Origin: Paraspadella gotoi
Taxonomy: Eukaryota > Chaetognatha
Length of the DNA: 64,000 nt
Assembly (NCBI GenBank): GCA_051294375.1
Contig: CM119264.1
Location: 30,566,053-30,630,052, forward strand
Direction: 5' to 3'
A program made the translations under genes and the position numbers. Each line of letters begins with the position of its first letter. Position 1 is the stretch's first letter. Below the pieces are notes generated by a model that worked only from the letters and a program-made list of their open reading frames with translations, was not told the DNA's origin and ran no database searches. Below, piece by piece: positions 9,770 to 21,989 of the stretch.

Positions 9770-10320
9770 ACAAAAGTTGGGATGAAGAGAAAGAATAACA
9801 AAATTTGTTCAAATCATTCAATTACACGTTCTAATCCTTTAAAAGGTTTGAAAAATTAGGTAAAAAAGACTCCGAATAAAGTTGGCTTTCATTTAGTGGA
9901 ATTCGTATGGTTCAAGCCAAATATTCACGAATTTTCAACTAAAACAAATTGAATTTAAATGCAATACAAACCAATTCCGTAAAATCCGTTTTGGGTCAAT
10001 TCAGATCAATTTCAAATAAAAGATTTAGTTACGGAAATCACTGGTTTCAAATAATCGAAATCGGACGGCAGTAGAAGCAAACAAAACATCAAAACTAAAT
10101 CATTCAATCGTCAAATTCATTTATCAAATCGGTTAATCATTCGACTAACCAAATCAAATGCAATCAATCACTTTGATTCGGCGAGTCACCTTCGTTGGAT
10201 TTGATGTCGGTTTCCGATCCGAAGGTTGGGTGACCCCAAGCTTTTGAAAATGGCATTAATCCAATTCATGTCAATCATAAAAACAAGCTTACCCGTTGAA
10301 GCGATGGTTTATTGTCCTTA
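9770..10320. other. AT-rich leader between LTR-like repeat and coding remnants
   Basis: Rich in AAATC/TCAAT words with no credible frame. For a minus-strand element this would be the 5' untranslated leader. No clear primer-binding site is seen next to 10322; TTGGGGTCACCCAACC on the minus strand near 10230 is only a weak candidate. Confidence 0.4.
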
Positions 10321-10321
10321 C

Positions 10322-10860
10322 TGTAGAGAGATCTTGGCTCTCCCGCGTCGCAGGGTAGGAATGGCTCGTCGTGAGGGAGGCTCAACTGCATCTGACAAGA
10401 CTCCCGACGTCGTATATAACTGGAGATCTCTCAAAAAGCAAATAATAAATAGTCGATCGTAAAATGTAATAAAAATGTAATAAAAAACTTATAAATCAGC
10501 AACGAAAATCCAGCGTAAATACAAACCAAAAAATCCAGCAAAAAATCATAACAAAAAATCTCCGAAGAAATAACGGCGTCCGGGAAAAGGTCGTAAGAAA
10601 ATAGTTGATGTTCCAGAGAAAATCGTAAGGAATCGTGATCCAAAGTTGGTCTGTCTCTAAAAATTGTGATCTAGTGAATCTGAATTTGTCCTCTGTTTGA
10701 GTCTGTCCAAGTAAAGTTTGGAGAGAGAGAGAGAGAGAAAGAGAGAAGGAGTAGAAAGAGTGGAGAAAGTAGTCAGGTGCAGTCCCTGTCCGTCCCCTCG
10801 ATCGGCTCAATCGGTCGAATGGGTCCGGCATCTGGCCGTCTCCGTCGGTCTCTGCCTTTT
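10322..10860. repeat. Direct (LTR-like) repeat, right copy
   Basis: Begins TGTAGAGAGATCTTGGC and matches the copy at 4204-4915 through AAAAAATCTCCGAAG, GTGATCTAGTGAATC, GAGTCTGTCCAAGTAAAG and CATCTGGCCGTC. For a minus-strand element this would be the 5' LTR. Its right-hand continuation (10915-11080) matches the reverse complement of 23385-23530, so the true border is uncertain. Confidence 0.5.
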
Positions 10861-11329
10861 TCTCTTCACTCTTGTGTCTCTCTGTCTCTCTCTCTTTGTC
10901 TCTCTGTCCCTCAGTCCGGGTCCTCATATGCGTCTTTTTCCGCCGCTTAGCTTTCACTTGACGTCAGTTGCTTTTGAGGTTCCGGGGTTGGGAAGGGTGA
11001 GTCGCGGGATGGGGAGAGGTGAGGCAAGGAGGAGGAGGGAAAGAGGAGGAGGAAGAGGAGAAGCGCAGAAGGGGTGAGGAGAGAAAGAAATCTATTTGAA
11101 GAGAGTAATTTTGCGCAGATTCAAAAAAGAAACAAAACATGGCAAAAAAGAAATTAGCGAAAAAAAAACTTGAATATTATAAATAACCTAAATCAGTTTT
11201 TATACTTCTTTTCTACGCTCCTTCAAATTTTTCTTTTCAAAGTGATGTTTGTATTGGAATTATAAATGTTTTAATTTTTCTGAGTCGTTATTTGAGAGGT
11301 TTTTTCTTGAGTTTTTTGAAGCCACCCGC

Positions 11330-11792
11330 ACGAGAGGAGAGTAGACTGAGACTAGAGAGAGAGAAGGACGAGAGAGAAGAGAGGAGAGAGAGAGAGACGC
11401 AGCAGAGAGAGAAAGGATAGGAGAAGAATTAGAGTCTGAGTAAGGCCGCGACGCTTTCTATTTTAAAACTGATGAAGACGGGAATTAGGATATCCCATGG
11501 AGGCACGTTCTTTTGAGAGGTCAAAGGATCGTAGATGGGATGAAGAGAGAGACAGAGAGCGAGAGAGAGAGAAAGAAGAGAACTCGAAGAGAGACTGAGA
11601 GAGAGACACGAGAGGATGAGCGAGAGATGTAGGCGCAGGAAAAAAGCCTTGAAAACGGGACGTGGTCTATAGAGAATGGATAGAGAGATTAGGGGAGGTT
11701 TCAAGGACGGTTGACAGCATCTCAACAAGGGTAAATGCGAAAAATTTCCAGGGAAGCGATTAAAGAGAAAAGAGACAGGAAGAAAAAAGGGC

Positions 11793-11845
<53 letters not shown>

Positions 11846-11960
11846 GAGATGAGAGTATGAGAGAGAGAGAGAGGAGAGAGGATCTGAAGAGGAATAATAA
11901 GATATATCTGAGGCAGGCAAGCTGAGCGCGCGCAAGCATGAAACCGAAAACAGAGAGAAA
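11330..11960 (+). repeat. GA-rich satellite with conserved core, left copy
   Basis: (GA)n DNA is interrupted by a core seen at 11427-11530 (ATTAGAGTCTGAGTAAGG ... CCATGGAGGCACG ... TTTTGAGA). A second block at 11640-11760 (GCCTTGAAAACGGGACG ... GGGAAGCGATTAAAGAG) also recurs at 22605-22735 in the same orientation. The string GAGCGCGCGCAAGCA at about 11924 recurs near 22850. No protein is encoded. Confidence 0.65.
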
Positions 11961-12099
11961 GAGACAAAAAAGCAGGAGAGAGACGAGTCAAGAGAGAGAA
12001 ACAGACGAGAGAGAGAATCCTTATGCGCGGCATATAACATGTTATCTCAGACCAGTAATGTGGGTGTATATTGGTTTGGTTTAAGGTAAGCACGATGAG

Positions 12100-13020
12100 A
12101 GAGAGAGAGATACGGGAGAGAGGAAGTTTCGAGTGGTAGTTTAGTTATGAGAGTTTATGATGAGTTAGAAGACTTGAGAAGAGAGGTCAGAAGAAACAAA
12201 AAAAAAAATCTAGAGATAAAAGATGAATAAAACGCGAATCTAGAGAAAGAAAAGTTTCTGGATGAGGAAAAGAGTGATGAGTTATATGTTAAGGAATTGT
12301 TTGGATGCTCAGGTAAGGAATTTTGAGGAAAAGAAGAATATATATATGACGATATTTGATTTGACATGACATTGGAGCATCCCGACACGCAATTCAACGA
12401 ATCGTGAAGATAATTTGAATTGCTACGACCTGTTCCTGATCCACTTCATTGCTCCCCTGAAACACGCTTCTTATCTTGTCCACGCAAAATAGCTCGTATA
12501 TGACCGTTTCAAGTATTCGGAATCCAAATCGTAATTGAACTTTTATGAATAATGAATTTCAAATGGACGCATAGTTTATTTGTTTACATCAATAAATAAA
12601 ACAGTTTTGTGTTGGTTTATTTTCATTTTTAGTTGTTTTTATTTCTTATTTTGTTTTGTATCTCGTGTTCATGTGCGCTTGTTCTTTTTCATTTTTTATT
12701 TCATTTCTTACAATCAATCCAACCATTTTCAATTAGGGTATTCTCATGTCGTTTACAAACAGGCCTCTAACCTTTTTACAAGTATATCATGCATTTGTCA
12801 AACAGGTTTGCTTTAAAATTAAAGGACCAGCATCTTATGCGCTCGTCTGGCTTTAGACTGCCGCGCCACATATTGCTGTCTGCTTTCTAGATTGGGCCGC
12901 ATTCCCAAAATTATGCGTGTCGTACCGACCCCACAATTCGCAAAGCGAACAGAGAATGAAAAAAAATTCATCCGGTTCTCAGGTAAAAAAAAGTTGCGAA
13001 TTCTGTCTGTTTGTGTCTTA
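12100..13020 (-). repeat. Left-arm block, mirrored at 20225-21650
   Basis: AT-rich DNA containing AAAACAGTTTTTG-like, GACATGACAT and ACTTTTCTTTCTC-type segments, all present reverse-complemented in the right arm. Near 12830-12900 there is a GTCTGGCTTTAGACTG piece. In the right arm the matching region (20325-20420) holds three tandem copies of a roughly 35-base unit (GCGGCCAATCTAAAGCAGAC). No gene is seen. Confidence 0.6.
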
Positions 13021-14345
13021 AGTTCTCGCTATCTTTCTCTTTCCTCCCCCGCCTCTCTTTCTCTCCCTCTTTCTCTCTCTCCTTTATCTCTTTCTCCTCT
13101 TTCTCACTCTCTCTCTCTCTTCCAGCTCCATTTTCTCCTCTCTCCTTCACTCTTTCTCCTTCTATTCTTCTCTCCCCTTTTTTCGATCTTTTCTCTATTA
13201 CTTTCTTTCTCTTTTTCTTCTCTCTCTATATTTCTTTTCTTCCTCCTCTCTCTCTCTCTTTTTTTTTCTTTCTCTTCTCTCACATCTGTTTCTTTTTCAC
13301 TCTCCTCTCTCTTTTTCTTTCTCTCTCTTCTTCTCTCTCTCTCTCTAAATCTCTCTTTTTCTCTTTCTCTCTCTTTCTCTCTCTTCCTACTTTCCTTCCC
13401 TAGTTGTGCTTCCACCTTTGCTCCCTCTTTCATCTTTCTTCATCTCTCCCTCTCTCTCTCTCTCTGCCCTCTCTCTCTCTCTCATTTCGACTTTGTTCCT
13501 CATAGGTTGCGGTAATCCAACCTAATCTCTTCTCTCTCTCTTTTCTATCCTACTCTTTTCTTTTCTCCCTATGTCTCTGGGTGCTATCCCACTCGTTCTA
13601 TCCCTTTTATTCCCTCCTCCAAGTTCGGTTCACTCTTTGTTTCTCTGCTCCCTCTTCTCTCTTTCTTTCCCCCTCTCCTCTCTCTTCTCTCCTCGCTCTC
13701 TACTCCGACTTTTCGCTTCCCAGCTAGGTTGCGTATCAACTTAGTCTCTCTCTCTTCTTTCTCTCTCTCCTTTCTCTCTCCTCTCATTTCGCTTTTTCTT
13801 CCCCTGTTGCCTTCCCTTCTCTCTCTTCTCTCTCTTTTCTCCATCTCTCTCTCTTCTTCTCTCTCTCTTTCTCCGAACTTTTACTTCTCGTTCCATGATA
13901 GGTCTTGCTGGCCGTATCAACCTTAGCATCTCTCCTCTTTTCTTTCTTTTTCTCTCCTGCTTCCTCTTCTCTCTCCTGCTCTCTCTCCCTCTCTATCCGA
14001 CTTTTTCTTCCTTCTCTATTAGAGTTTTGCCTGCAGTAATTCAACCAATTTAGTCTTCTCTCTCTCTCTTTTTTACTTCTCCTTCTCCCTCTCCTCTCTC
14101 TCGTATCTCTTTTCTCTAACTTTCTTCCATCTCTCATCTCTCTTCGACTTTTTCATTTACTACTTCGCTGCTAAGGTTTCGGTATCATAAAACCTTCTAG
14201 TCTCTCTCTCTCTCGTCCATTCTCTCTCTCTTTTTTTCTCTACTCTTTTTTCGCCTCTAACCTTCTCCTCTCCCTTCTCGTCTCGGGTCCCTCTTTATCC
14301 GCGACTTTTTTCCTTCCGCTAGGGAGGCATATACTTGAAGTTCGC
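13020..14345 (+). repeat. CT-rich satellite array with conserved GACTTTTTCC-TAGGTTGCGGTATCAACC core
   Basis: Long (CT)n/(CTTT)n tracts are broken about every 130-200 bases by a core of about 50 bases. The core reads roughly CCGACTTTTTCCTTC, then CTAGGTTGCGGTATC, then AACCTTTAGTCTC. Core copies start near 13490, 13705, 13875, 13995, 14145 and 14300. Further copies are near 16735, 17020 and 17150 (plus) and 19690-19740 and 19830-19865 (minus). Long Ser/Leu frames across the array are artefacts of the CT repeat. Confidence 0.7.
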
Positions 14346-14589
14346 GGACCAATTCGGAGTCACTCTCTATTGTTTCCCGGCTGCCGGCTATGATTCCTTT
14401 CCATTTTTCTTCTCCAAATTACTCGCGTGCTTCAGGTCGCGACCTGGTTGTTCCCGTATATCGCTGTAACCGCGCCGATACCGGGGGTCATTTTCTCTCT
14501 TTCTCACACACGTATCTTCTTCTAATTTCCCTTCTGGCGGCCGGCATTGAAACATCAAAGTACCACGCGATACCAGACTCGGAGCTGTA

Positions 14590-16330
14590 GAGAGACGCGG
14601 ATACATCTGCTCTTTCCTTTAATCCAAAAGAATAAAAGATATAAACAAAGAAAGATAATAAACATTATGAAAAAAGAAAGGAAGGAAAAGAAATAAGGAA
14701 AAGAAAGAAAAAAAACAGAGACTATTAAGAAAGAAAAGAAAGAAAACGAAAGAAAGAAAGAAAGAAAGCGAAACGAAAAGTAAAGAAGACAGGAAGGCAC
14801 AATAGGAGAAACAGAAAGAAAAAACACCGGAAAGAAGGAATAAAAAATAAAGGTTAATGTAATTAAAAATGAAAGTAAAATTAGCGAGTTCAGAGAAAGA
14901 TCTTTAACTGAAAATATCAATCGAATTATAGCGAAATAAAAATAACAAACCCTATTATCTTGTATGAATTTTTAGACTTCTTTTTTTATTTATTATTTTT
15001 GGTTAATTTTCCTATCTTCCAATGATTTTTGAATTTTATCTGACTTATTCTTTTATTCCCTAAAATTTTTGTTTACGTTAATCTTTACATGTTAATTTCT
15101 ATTTAGTGAGTTTGTTTAATCTAGCGTATGTTAATATTTTTAAACTGAACTGTTTTGCTCGAGGCCTTTTGTTTCAGCTTTTGCTCCACTTCCCTAGGTG
15201 AAAACAAGGCGACCCTATCTCAAAACAATTTCGGCACAAAGACAGCTTTCCCAGACAAAAGATATAAGTTAAAAACTTTGCTTGACTTTTTTTTACAAAA
15301 ATTATATTTAGCTAATCCAATTAAAAGTAATAAGGAATATAATCAACTAAAATGTTTAAGTGATGGAAAAAATATTTGGGTTTTTGTATTGACTAGTTCA
15401 GTTTAAATTTAAAAACTACTGCCTATAACGTCATTATCTTGATGAGAGAAGTGATGGAGGGCCTAAGCCGAACAAAGTCCTGTCCATAAGTCAGGGGCAA
15501 GATCAGCTTATTTGACTTAGAATGAAAGTGGATATTTTATATTGGTGATGTAAAAAGTATTTGATTTATTTAGTAAAATGAAGATTTTGGTGACAGAGTT
15601 TATGTAGAATCTACATAACCCAGCGCGAGTACAACAAGCTTCGGATTGCTGTTTGCTGTTTAATGTGCGTATAGTGTTCACTTTAAAATTTTAGACAAGA
15701 AAGCACAACATCAAATTTAGCTTCTGTATGTTTAATTAATAGGTGAATTATTTAAAATGGCAATTCTTGTCTGTGCTCTTGGTTTTTAAATACAAATTAT
15801 TTTTTCATAATTGGGTAGAAAATAAACTCGAAAGTTTTCAACTTATTAATTGTATTATCCAATGTCAGTTATTAATCGAAATAAAATTTATAATATAGAA
15901 CAAATGAAAAAAAATTCTTTGGAGCAGTCACCGTCAGCATAACAAAAATACAATAATTTGAAATAATAAGCAGAAGTGTTATATAAACAATGTCAGAGAC
16001 ATTGTAAAGAAGATTTATTCTCTCTAGCCAATCTCTTCAAAAAATGCACCAGTATTTTTAAAGATAACTAATAGGGATTCCCAAAAGTTTATTTTTAATT
16101 ATGAGCGAGTTTTTGCCATATAAAATGTTAACACTATTTCTTTTAAAAAGATTAAAATAAAACTATATTAAAAAATTACATTAGAAGCAATGAGACAATT
16201 TATATCTTTTGCTTTGTTCCTCTACTTATTCAGGGTGATGTCCTTTTATACTCTACAGGTTCTTTTTAATATTTTATTTATTAAATTATTTCAAATATAA
16301 ATATTTCATCAGAAATAAGTAACAAGGACA
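14590..16330. other. AT-rich spacer, no gene recognised
   Basis: A-rich (GAAA/GAAAG) at 14620-14900, then unremarkable AT-rich DNA. At 15450-15500 a segment (GATGGAGGGCCTAA ... CAGGGGCAAGAT) is shared with 41235-41285 and is probably an interspersed repeat. This block has no partner in the right arm of the large inverted repeat. Confidence 0.6.
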
Positions 16331-16680
16331 ATATTTACAAACCGTTCCAGCGTACCTCTGACGATCTCGCGCACGTAGTCCTATTGATTCGCAAAAAATG
16401 GTGAGTTACATACCACAGGAAGGGAATCAAAGCTGAGATTATTTCCCTACAATCGATCCCGCGAAACGACCATTGCACGAGTCCCATGGCGGAAAAGATT
16501 GGACCGGTACCGAACGGTGGGTCTCTTACGCGTGCCATTGTGGTACAAAAGGCTCGGTGTGGCCACGGACAACCAAGAGTTTACGGGCTTCCTCGCCGCG
16601 AATCTCGAGTAATACCATGGCCGCTAGGGGTTGCGGTCATCAATCTCGTATAAGTAGCGCTCTGTACTCTCTGCTTTCTT
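16331..16680. other. GC-richer unique block, no gene assigned
   Basis: The base composition rises here, and a 67-residue minus-strand frame (16335-16538) has balanced composition. No family motif, start context or splice pattern makes it convincing. It leads into the CT array at 16670. Confidence 0.3.
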
Positions 16681-17159
16681 TCTTTCTCTCTATATTCCTG
16701 TCTTCTCTCTCGCCATCTCCTCTCGTTATCCCGACTTTTTTCTTCCGCGCTAAGGTGAGCGGAGTATCAACCTTTTAAATAGTCTCATTATTTCATCTCT
16801 CTCCCAGACTATCTATTTTCTACACTTATTCTTTCGTCTCTTATCATCTCTTACTAATTCTATATCCCTCTCTGACTCACCTTATTTTTTCATCTCAATC
16901 TATTCTTCTCTCTCTCTCATCTCTTCGTCTCTCCTCTCCTCTCTCACTATCATGTCTCTCTCTAATTCAACAACTAGATTTAAAGAAGCTTTCGTCTCCT
17001 TCCCGCTAGTATTTAGGTGTGCGGGAGTACTCCAACCTTTAGTCTCATCTCAACACTTCTTTCTTTCCTCTCTCCCATCTCTCTCTCATCTCTTCTCTCT
17101 TCTCTCGTCTCTCTCTCATCTCTCTCTCTTCTCTAATCCCCGACTTTTTCCGCTTTCCG

Positions 17160-17360
17160 CCTAGGTTGCGGTATCACCTTTAGTCTCGGACTAAAAACAT
17201 TCTTATTTTGTTTCTCAATTTGTTGACTCCGAAGTTTTAGTGTCGCATTTGATTTTATTGTTGTCCCCACCTGCTTCGACCTGCTCGGTGCCATAATCCG
17301 AGAAGGAAAAACTCTTGTCTCTACCGTTCTCTCTCCTTCTCTCTCTCTCTTCTCTCTCTG

Positions 17361-17391
<31 letters not shown>

Positions 17392-17822
17392 CTTCTCTCT
17401 CTTCTCGGCATTTTAACTTTCTTTCCCTTTCCCTCTTTTTATGTTTCCGCTTTCTTCAGAACTCGTGCGTTCTGTTTTTTATAATTCCTTTCCTTTCCTT
17501 TCCTCTCTTTTCCTTTCCTCTCCTTTCCTTTCCTCCCTCTCTCTCCTTTCCTCCTTTCTCTCAATGTTTATGGAGTGATTTCAGGTTGCAGTCCTCTTTT
17601 ATTTCGGTCTGGGAAAGAAACCCTACTTTGACATTTACAACGCGTTTTAAAACTCGTCCTACGCGTATCTTTTTTAAATGGCCTGTTAAGCTCTCGTTTG
17701 CGGACGACTAACGGACTGTTACCCCCCGGGCTCCGCAAAAATATTTAAGTTGTTAAAATCTAACAAGTCAAAAAAATTCGGCTTTCGTTTTGGCCAGAGG
17801 AGGGGGTGGGAGGTAGGGGGCG

Positions 17823-17865
<43 letters not shown>

Positions 17866-18165
17866 AGAGAGAAGAGAGAGCAGAGAGAGAGCAAAGAAAA
17901 AAATAATAAAGCGAACATATTTTTTAAGCCGAAAAACCCGAAACTATTTGCTTTTATGTTATTGATTTTTTTATGGGCGGGAAAATATTTTGCCACAAAA
18001 AAAAGAGTTTTTATTTTTTATGATCTTGGCCTGGAAGTCGAAAGAAAAGGAAAAATAAAGAAAAGAAAAGTTATTCTTTAACGATTTTATTTCTTCCGCA
18101 ATTCGAACAAGGAGTAATACGAAACCCGCGGTCCCGGGCAAGCCAAGGGCTTCAACGCACGGTTC
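17160..18165 (+). repeat. Inner left arm of the inverted repeat
   Basis: Matches the reverse complement of 18840-19715 throughout. Shared parts are the satellite core, CAATTTGTTGACTCCGA, a (CCTTT)n tract, GTGTTTCTTTCCCAGAC-like sequence, a (GA)n tract at 17820-17885, and CCGCAATTCGAACAAG close to the axis. The left arm has extra bases relative to the right. Confidence 0.7.
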
Positions 18166-18702
18166 ACACCGCACCCTGGCTTTCAGCAGGCACGGCTCCA
18201 CCCACGCGTCTTCCACCCACGGCTACCACCAAATGCTGAACACTTTGTCCTCCTTAACCCTACTTACCAACATTTGAGCATCATCCTTACCCCGGCCCCC
18301 CTTACTCGTCCACGTCTCCTCTCTCTTTCCCTTCGGCTTCGGACCGAAAAAAACTAAGAACCGTGCGAAATCCATAAAAATGTCGTAACTATCTTTGATC
18401 GAGATCTCCTCTTAAAACCTCTCTCTCTTCCGTCTCTCTCCGTCTCTCATCGTTTTCTCTCTCTTCTCCTCCTCTCTCTCTCTCTCTCTCTTCCTCTCTC
18501 TCTCTCTCTCTCTCTTCAGAAAGCAAAGCTAAACAACGGCGGAAAAAGGCGCTCGTTAAAGCAAAACAAACTGGAGAGGCGCGTAAAAATTTAATAAACA
18601 TTAAATATTTTTATCAAAAAGTGGGGATTTTGAATCTTTTAGCTTTTTCGGTGTACCTAAAATAAATGTTTTCAACGAAAAGTGGAGAGAGAGAGGAGAG
18701 AT

Positions 18703-18770
<68 letters not shown>

Positions 18771-18814
18771 AGAGAGAGAGGAGAGAGAGAGAGAGAGAGA
18801 ACGGTCACGACATA
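18166..18814. other. Axis region of the first inverted repeat
   Basis: Unpaired DNA between the arms. It holds a C-rich unique piece (18166-18350), CT tracts (18418-18515), AT-rich sequence and a long GA tract (18680-18800) running to the 25-N gap. No gene is seen. Confidence 0.55.
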
Positions 18815-18839
18815 NNNNNNNNNNNNNNNNNNNNNNNNN

Positions 18840-19082
18840 CCGTGGGTGAAGCCGTGGTTGCCCGGACCGCGGTTTCGTATTACTTGTTCGAATTGCGGAA
18901 GAAATAAAATCGTTAAAAGAATAACTTTTCTTTTCCTTTTTTTTCCTTTTCTTTTCGACTTTCGGGCCAAATCATAAAAAATAAAAATCTTTTTTTTTTT
19001 GGCAAAAATATTTCCCGCCAAAAAAAAATAACATAAAAGTTTCGGGTTTTTCGGCTTAAAAAATGTTCGCTTTATATTTTTT

Positions 19083-19164
<82 letters not shown>

Positions 19165-19534
19165 CCCCTACCCCACCCCCCTTCTGGCCAAAACGAAGGC
19201 CGAATTTTTTGACTTTAGATTTTAACAACAAATATTTTTTTTTTGCGGAGCCCGGGGTACAGTCGTAGTCGTCCGAAACGAGAGTACAGGCCATTTAAAA
19301 AGACGCGTAGGACGAGTTTAAAACGCGTGTAAATGTCAAAGTGTTTCTTTCCCAGACGAAATAAAGAGACTGCAATGAAATCACTCCACAACATTGAGAG
19401 AAAGGAGAAAGGGAGAGAGAGGGAGGAAAGGAAAGGAGAGGAAAGGAAAAGAGAGGAAAGGAAAGGAAAGGAATAAAAAACAGAACGCACGAGTCGAAAA
19501 AGCGAACATAAAAAAAGGAAAGGGAAAAAAGTAA

Positions 19535-19587
<53 letters not shown>

Positions 19588-19737
19588 CAGAGTTTTCCTC
19601 TCGGTTTGGCACGCAGGTGGGAAACAATAAAATCAAATGCGACACTAAAACTCGGAGTCAACAAATTGAGAAACAAATAAAATGTTTTTAGTCCGAGACT
19701 AAAGGTTGATACCGCAACCTAGCGGAAGGAAAAAGTC

Positions 19738-19800
<63 letters not shown>

Positions 19801-19887
19801 AAGAAAGAGAGAGAGAGAGACTAAAGGTGGATACCCCAACCTAGCGGAAGGAAAAAGTAGGATAGAGAGGGAGATATAGAGAGAGAA

Positions 19888-19928
<41 letters not shown>

Positions 19929-20606
19929 AGGAGAAAAAGAGAGAGAGAGTGAGAAAGAAACAGAATTAGAGAGAGAGAAGGAGAAAAAAAAGAGAGAGAG
20001 AGAGAGGGAGGAAGAAAGAGAAATAGAGAGAGAGAAGGAGAAAAAGAGAGAGAGAGAGAAAGAGAGAAAGAGAGAAAAAGGGAGAGAAATAGAGGAGAAA
20101 GAGTGAAGGAGAGAGAGAAAAATGGCGAGAAAGAGAGAGAGAGTGAGAAAGAGGAGAAAGAGATAAGGAGAGAGAGAAAAAGGGAGAGAAAGAGAGGCGG
20201 GGGAGGAAAGAGAAAGATAGCGAGAACTTAAGACACAAACAGACAGAATTCCAACTTTTTTTTACCTGAGAACCGATGAATTTTTTTTCTTTTCTGTCGC
20301 TTCGAATTGAGTCTGACAACATAATTTGGGATGCGGCCAATCTAAAGCAGACAGCATATGGGCCGGCCAGTCTAAAGCAGACAGCATAAGATGCGGCCAA
20401 TTTAAAGCAAACTGCATAATATACTTGTAAAAGTTAGAGGCCTGTTGTAGAACGCTGAGAATACCCTAATTGAAAATGGTTGGTATTGATTGTAAAAAAT
20501 GAAATTAAAAAATAAAAAGAACAACCACATGAACACGAATACAAAACAAAATAAAAATAAAACAACTAAAAAAGAAAATAAACAAACAAAAACTGTTTTA
20601 TTGTAT
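18840..20606 (-). repeat. Right arm of the inverted repeat, first part
   Basis: Contains a (CT)n run at 19085-19162, a GGAAA-rich tract at 19425-19475, GA tracts at 19535-19580 and 19740-19795, two satellite cores, then mixed GA/GGAGAAA DNA to about 20220. The AT-rich block then mirrors 12640-13020. Arg/Glu and Ser/Leu frames are repeat products. Confidence 0.65.
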
Positions 20607-21183
20607 NNNNNNNNNNNNNNNNNNNNNNNNNNNNNNNNNNNNNNNNNNNNNNNNNNNNNNNNNNNNNNNNNNNNNNNNNNNNNNNNNNNNNNNNNNNNNN
20701 NNNNNNNNNNNNNNNNNNNNNNNNNNNNNNNNNNNNNNNNNNNNNNNNNNNNNNNNNNNNNNNNNNNNNNNNNNNNNNNNNNNNNNNNNNNNNNNNNNNN
20801 NNNNNNNNNNNNNNNNNNNNNNNNNNNNNNNNNNNNNNNNNNNNNNNNNNNNNNNNNNNNNNNNNNNNNNNNNNNNNNNNNNNNNNNNNNNNNNNNNNNN
20901 NNNNNNNNNNNNNNNNNNNNNNNNNNNNNNNNNNNNNNNNNNNNNNNNNNNNNNNNNNNNNNNNNNNNNNNNNNNNNNNNNNNNNNNNNNNNNNNNNNNN
21001 NNNNNNNNNNNNNNNNNNNNNNNNNNNNNNNNNNNNNNNNNNNNNNNNNNNNNNNNNNNNNNNNNNNNNNNNNNNNNNNNNNNNNNNNNNNNNNNNNNNN
21101 NNNNNNNNNNNNNNNNNNNNNNNNNNNNNNNNNNNNNNNNNNNNNNNNNNNNNNNNNNNNNNNNNNNNNNNNNNNNNNNNNNN

Positions 21184-21563
21184 AAAAAAGAAAATAAACA
21201 AACAAAAACTGTTTTATTGTATGGAAACAAATGAAACTATGCGTCCATTTGAAATTCATTAATAATTCAATTACGTTTGGATTCCGTTCGTTGACAAACG
21301 TCATCGGCTATTTCGTGACAAGAGAACGTGTCAGGGGAGCAAGAGTGTCAGGAACGTGGCAATTCATTATCTTCTCGATCGTGATGCGTGTCGGATGTCA
21401 TGTCATGTCATCAATATCGTCATATTTTCTCTTTTCTCAAAATTCCTTACCTGACATCCCAAACAATTCCAACTTAACCTCACCTTTTCCTCATCCAAAA
21501 CTTTTCTTTCTCTAGATTCGCGTTTTATTCATCTTTTATTCTCTAGTTTTTTTTTCTCTTCTT

Positions 21564-21618
<55 letters not shown>

Positions 21619-21650
21619 TTCCTTAACCAAACCATGACACCCACATTCTG
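21184..21650 (+). repeat. Right arm of the inverted repeat, second part
   Basis: Mirrors 12155-12620. It carries TGTCATGTCATGTCATC, CTTTTCCTCATCCAAAAC and a (CT)n run at 21568-21617. The reading is cleaner than the left arm, which has scattered extra and missing bases. Confidence 0.65.
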
Positions 21651-21989
21651 GCTGAGATAACAAATGTTATCCATAGGATTCTCTCTCTCTCTGTTTCTCT
21701 CTCTGACTCTCTCTCTGTTTTTTTTCTCTTTCTCTCTTTTTCCTGCAACTTTATGTGTTCAGAATAGGATTGAGGAGGAGTAGGATCCGGGCTGGGATCT
21801 GAGTAGAGGTAGCGAGGCATAAGCAAATAGGGACGTTTTTGGGAGGGAGGGGCAACTGGATTAGGATTAGAAGAGAAGAGAGATGGACAAGGAGAAGAGA
21901 AGAGGAAGACTGAGAGAAGAGAGGAGAAGAGAGAGAGAGAGGAGAGAGGAGAAGAGAGAGAGAGAGAGAGAAGGAGGAGAGAGAGAGAG

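Larger units (their letters stand above)
4204..10930 (-). mobile_element. Degenerate LTR-retrotransposon-like element
   Basis: Similar direct repeats (4204-4915 and 10322-10860) flank about 5.4 kb with broken coding remnants that all read on the minus strand. Both repeats start TGTAGAG and share AAAAAATCTCCGAAG, GTGATCTAGTGAATC, GTTTGAGTCTGTCC and AAAGTAGTCAGGT. The remnants run from coiled-coil and gag-like segments (9760 down to 7700) to a GC-rich zone (6730-6100) with a possible zinc-knuckle and protease trace. No reverse transcriptase, RNase H or integrase motif was recognised. The far ends of the repeats and the target-site duplication are unresolved; CTACC precedes 4204. Frame breaks may be true decay or sequencing error. 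Confidence 0.45.

Noticed and set aside
12892-13515. Ser/Leu-rich or Arg/Glu-rich proteins of 100-240 residues
   Set aside because: They are translations of (CT)n and (GA)n tracts, open in several frames at once, with no start context or family motif.
16335-16538. 67-residue minus-strand gene
   Set aside because: No motif, splice pattern or start context sets it apart from chance in GC-richer DNA.
20402-21304. Long reading frames of 200-340 codons crossing N runs
   Set aside because: The frames are open only because N cannot form stops; real sequence on each side is short and low-complexity.
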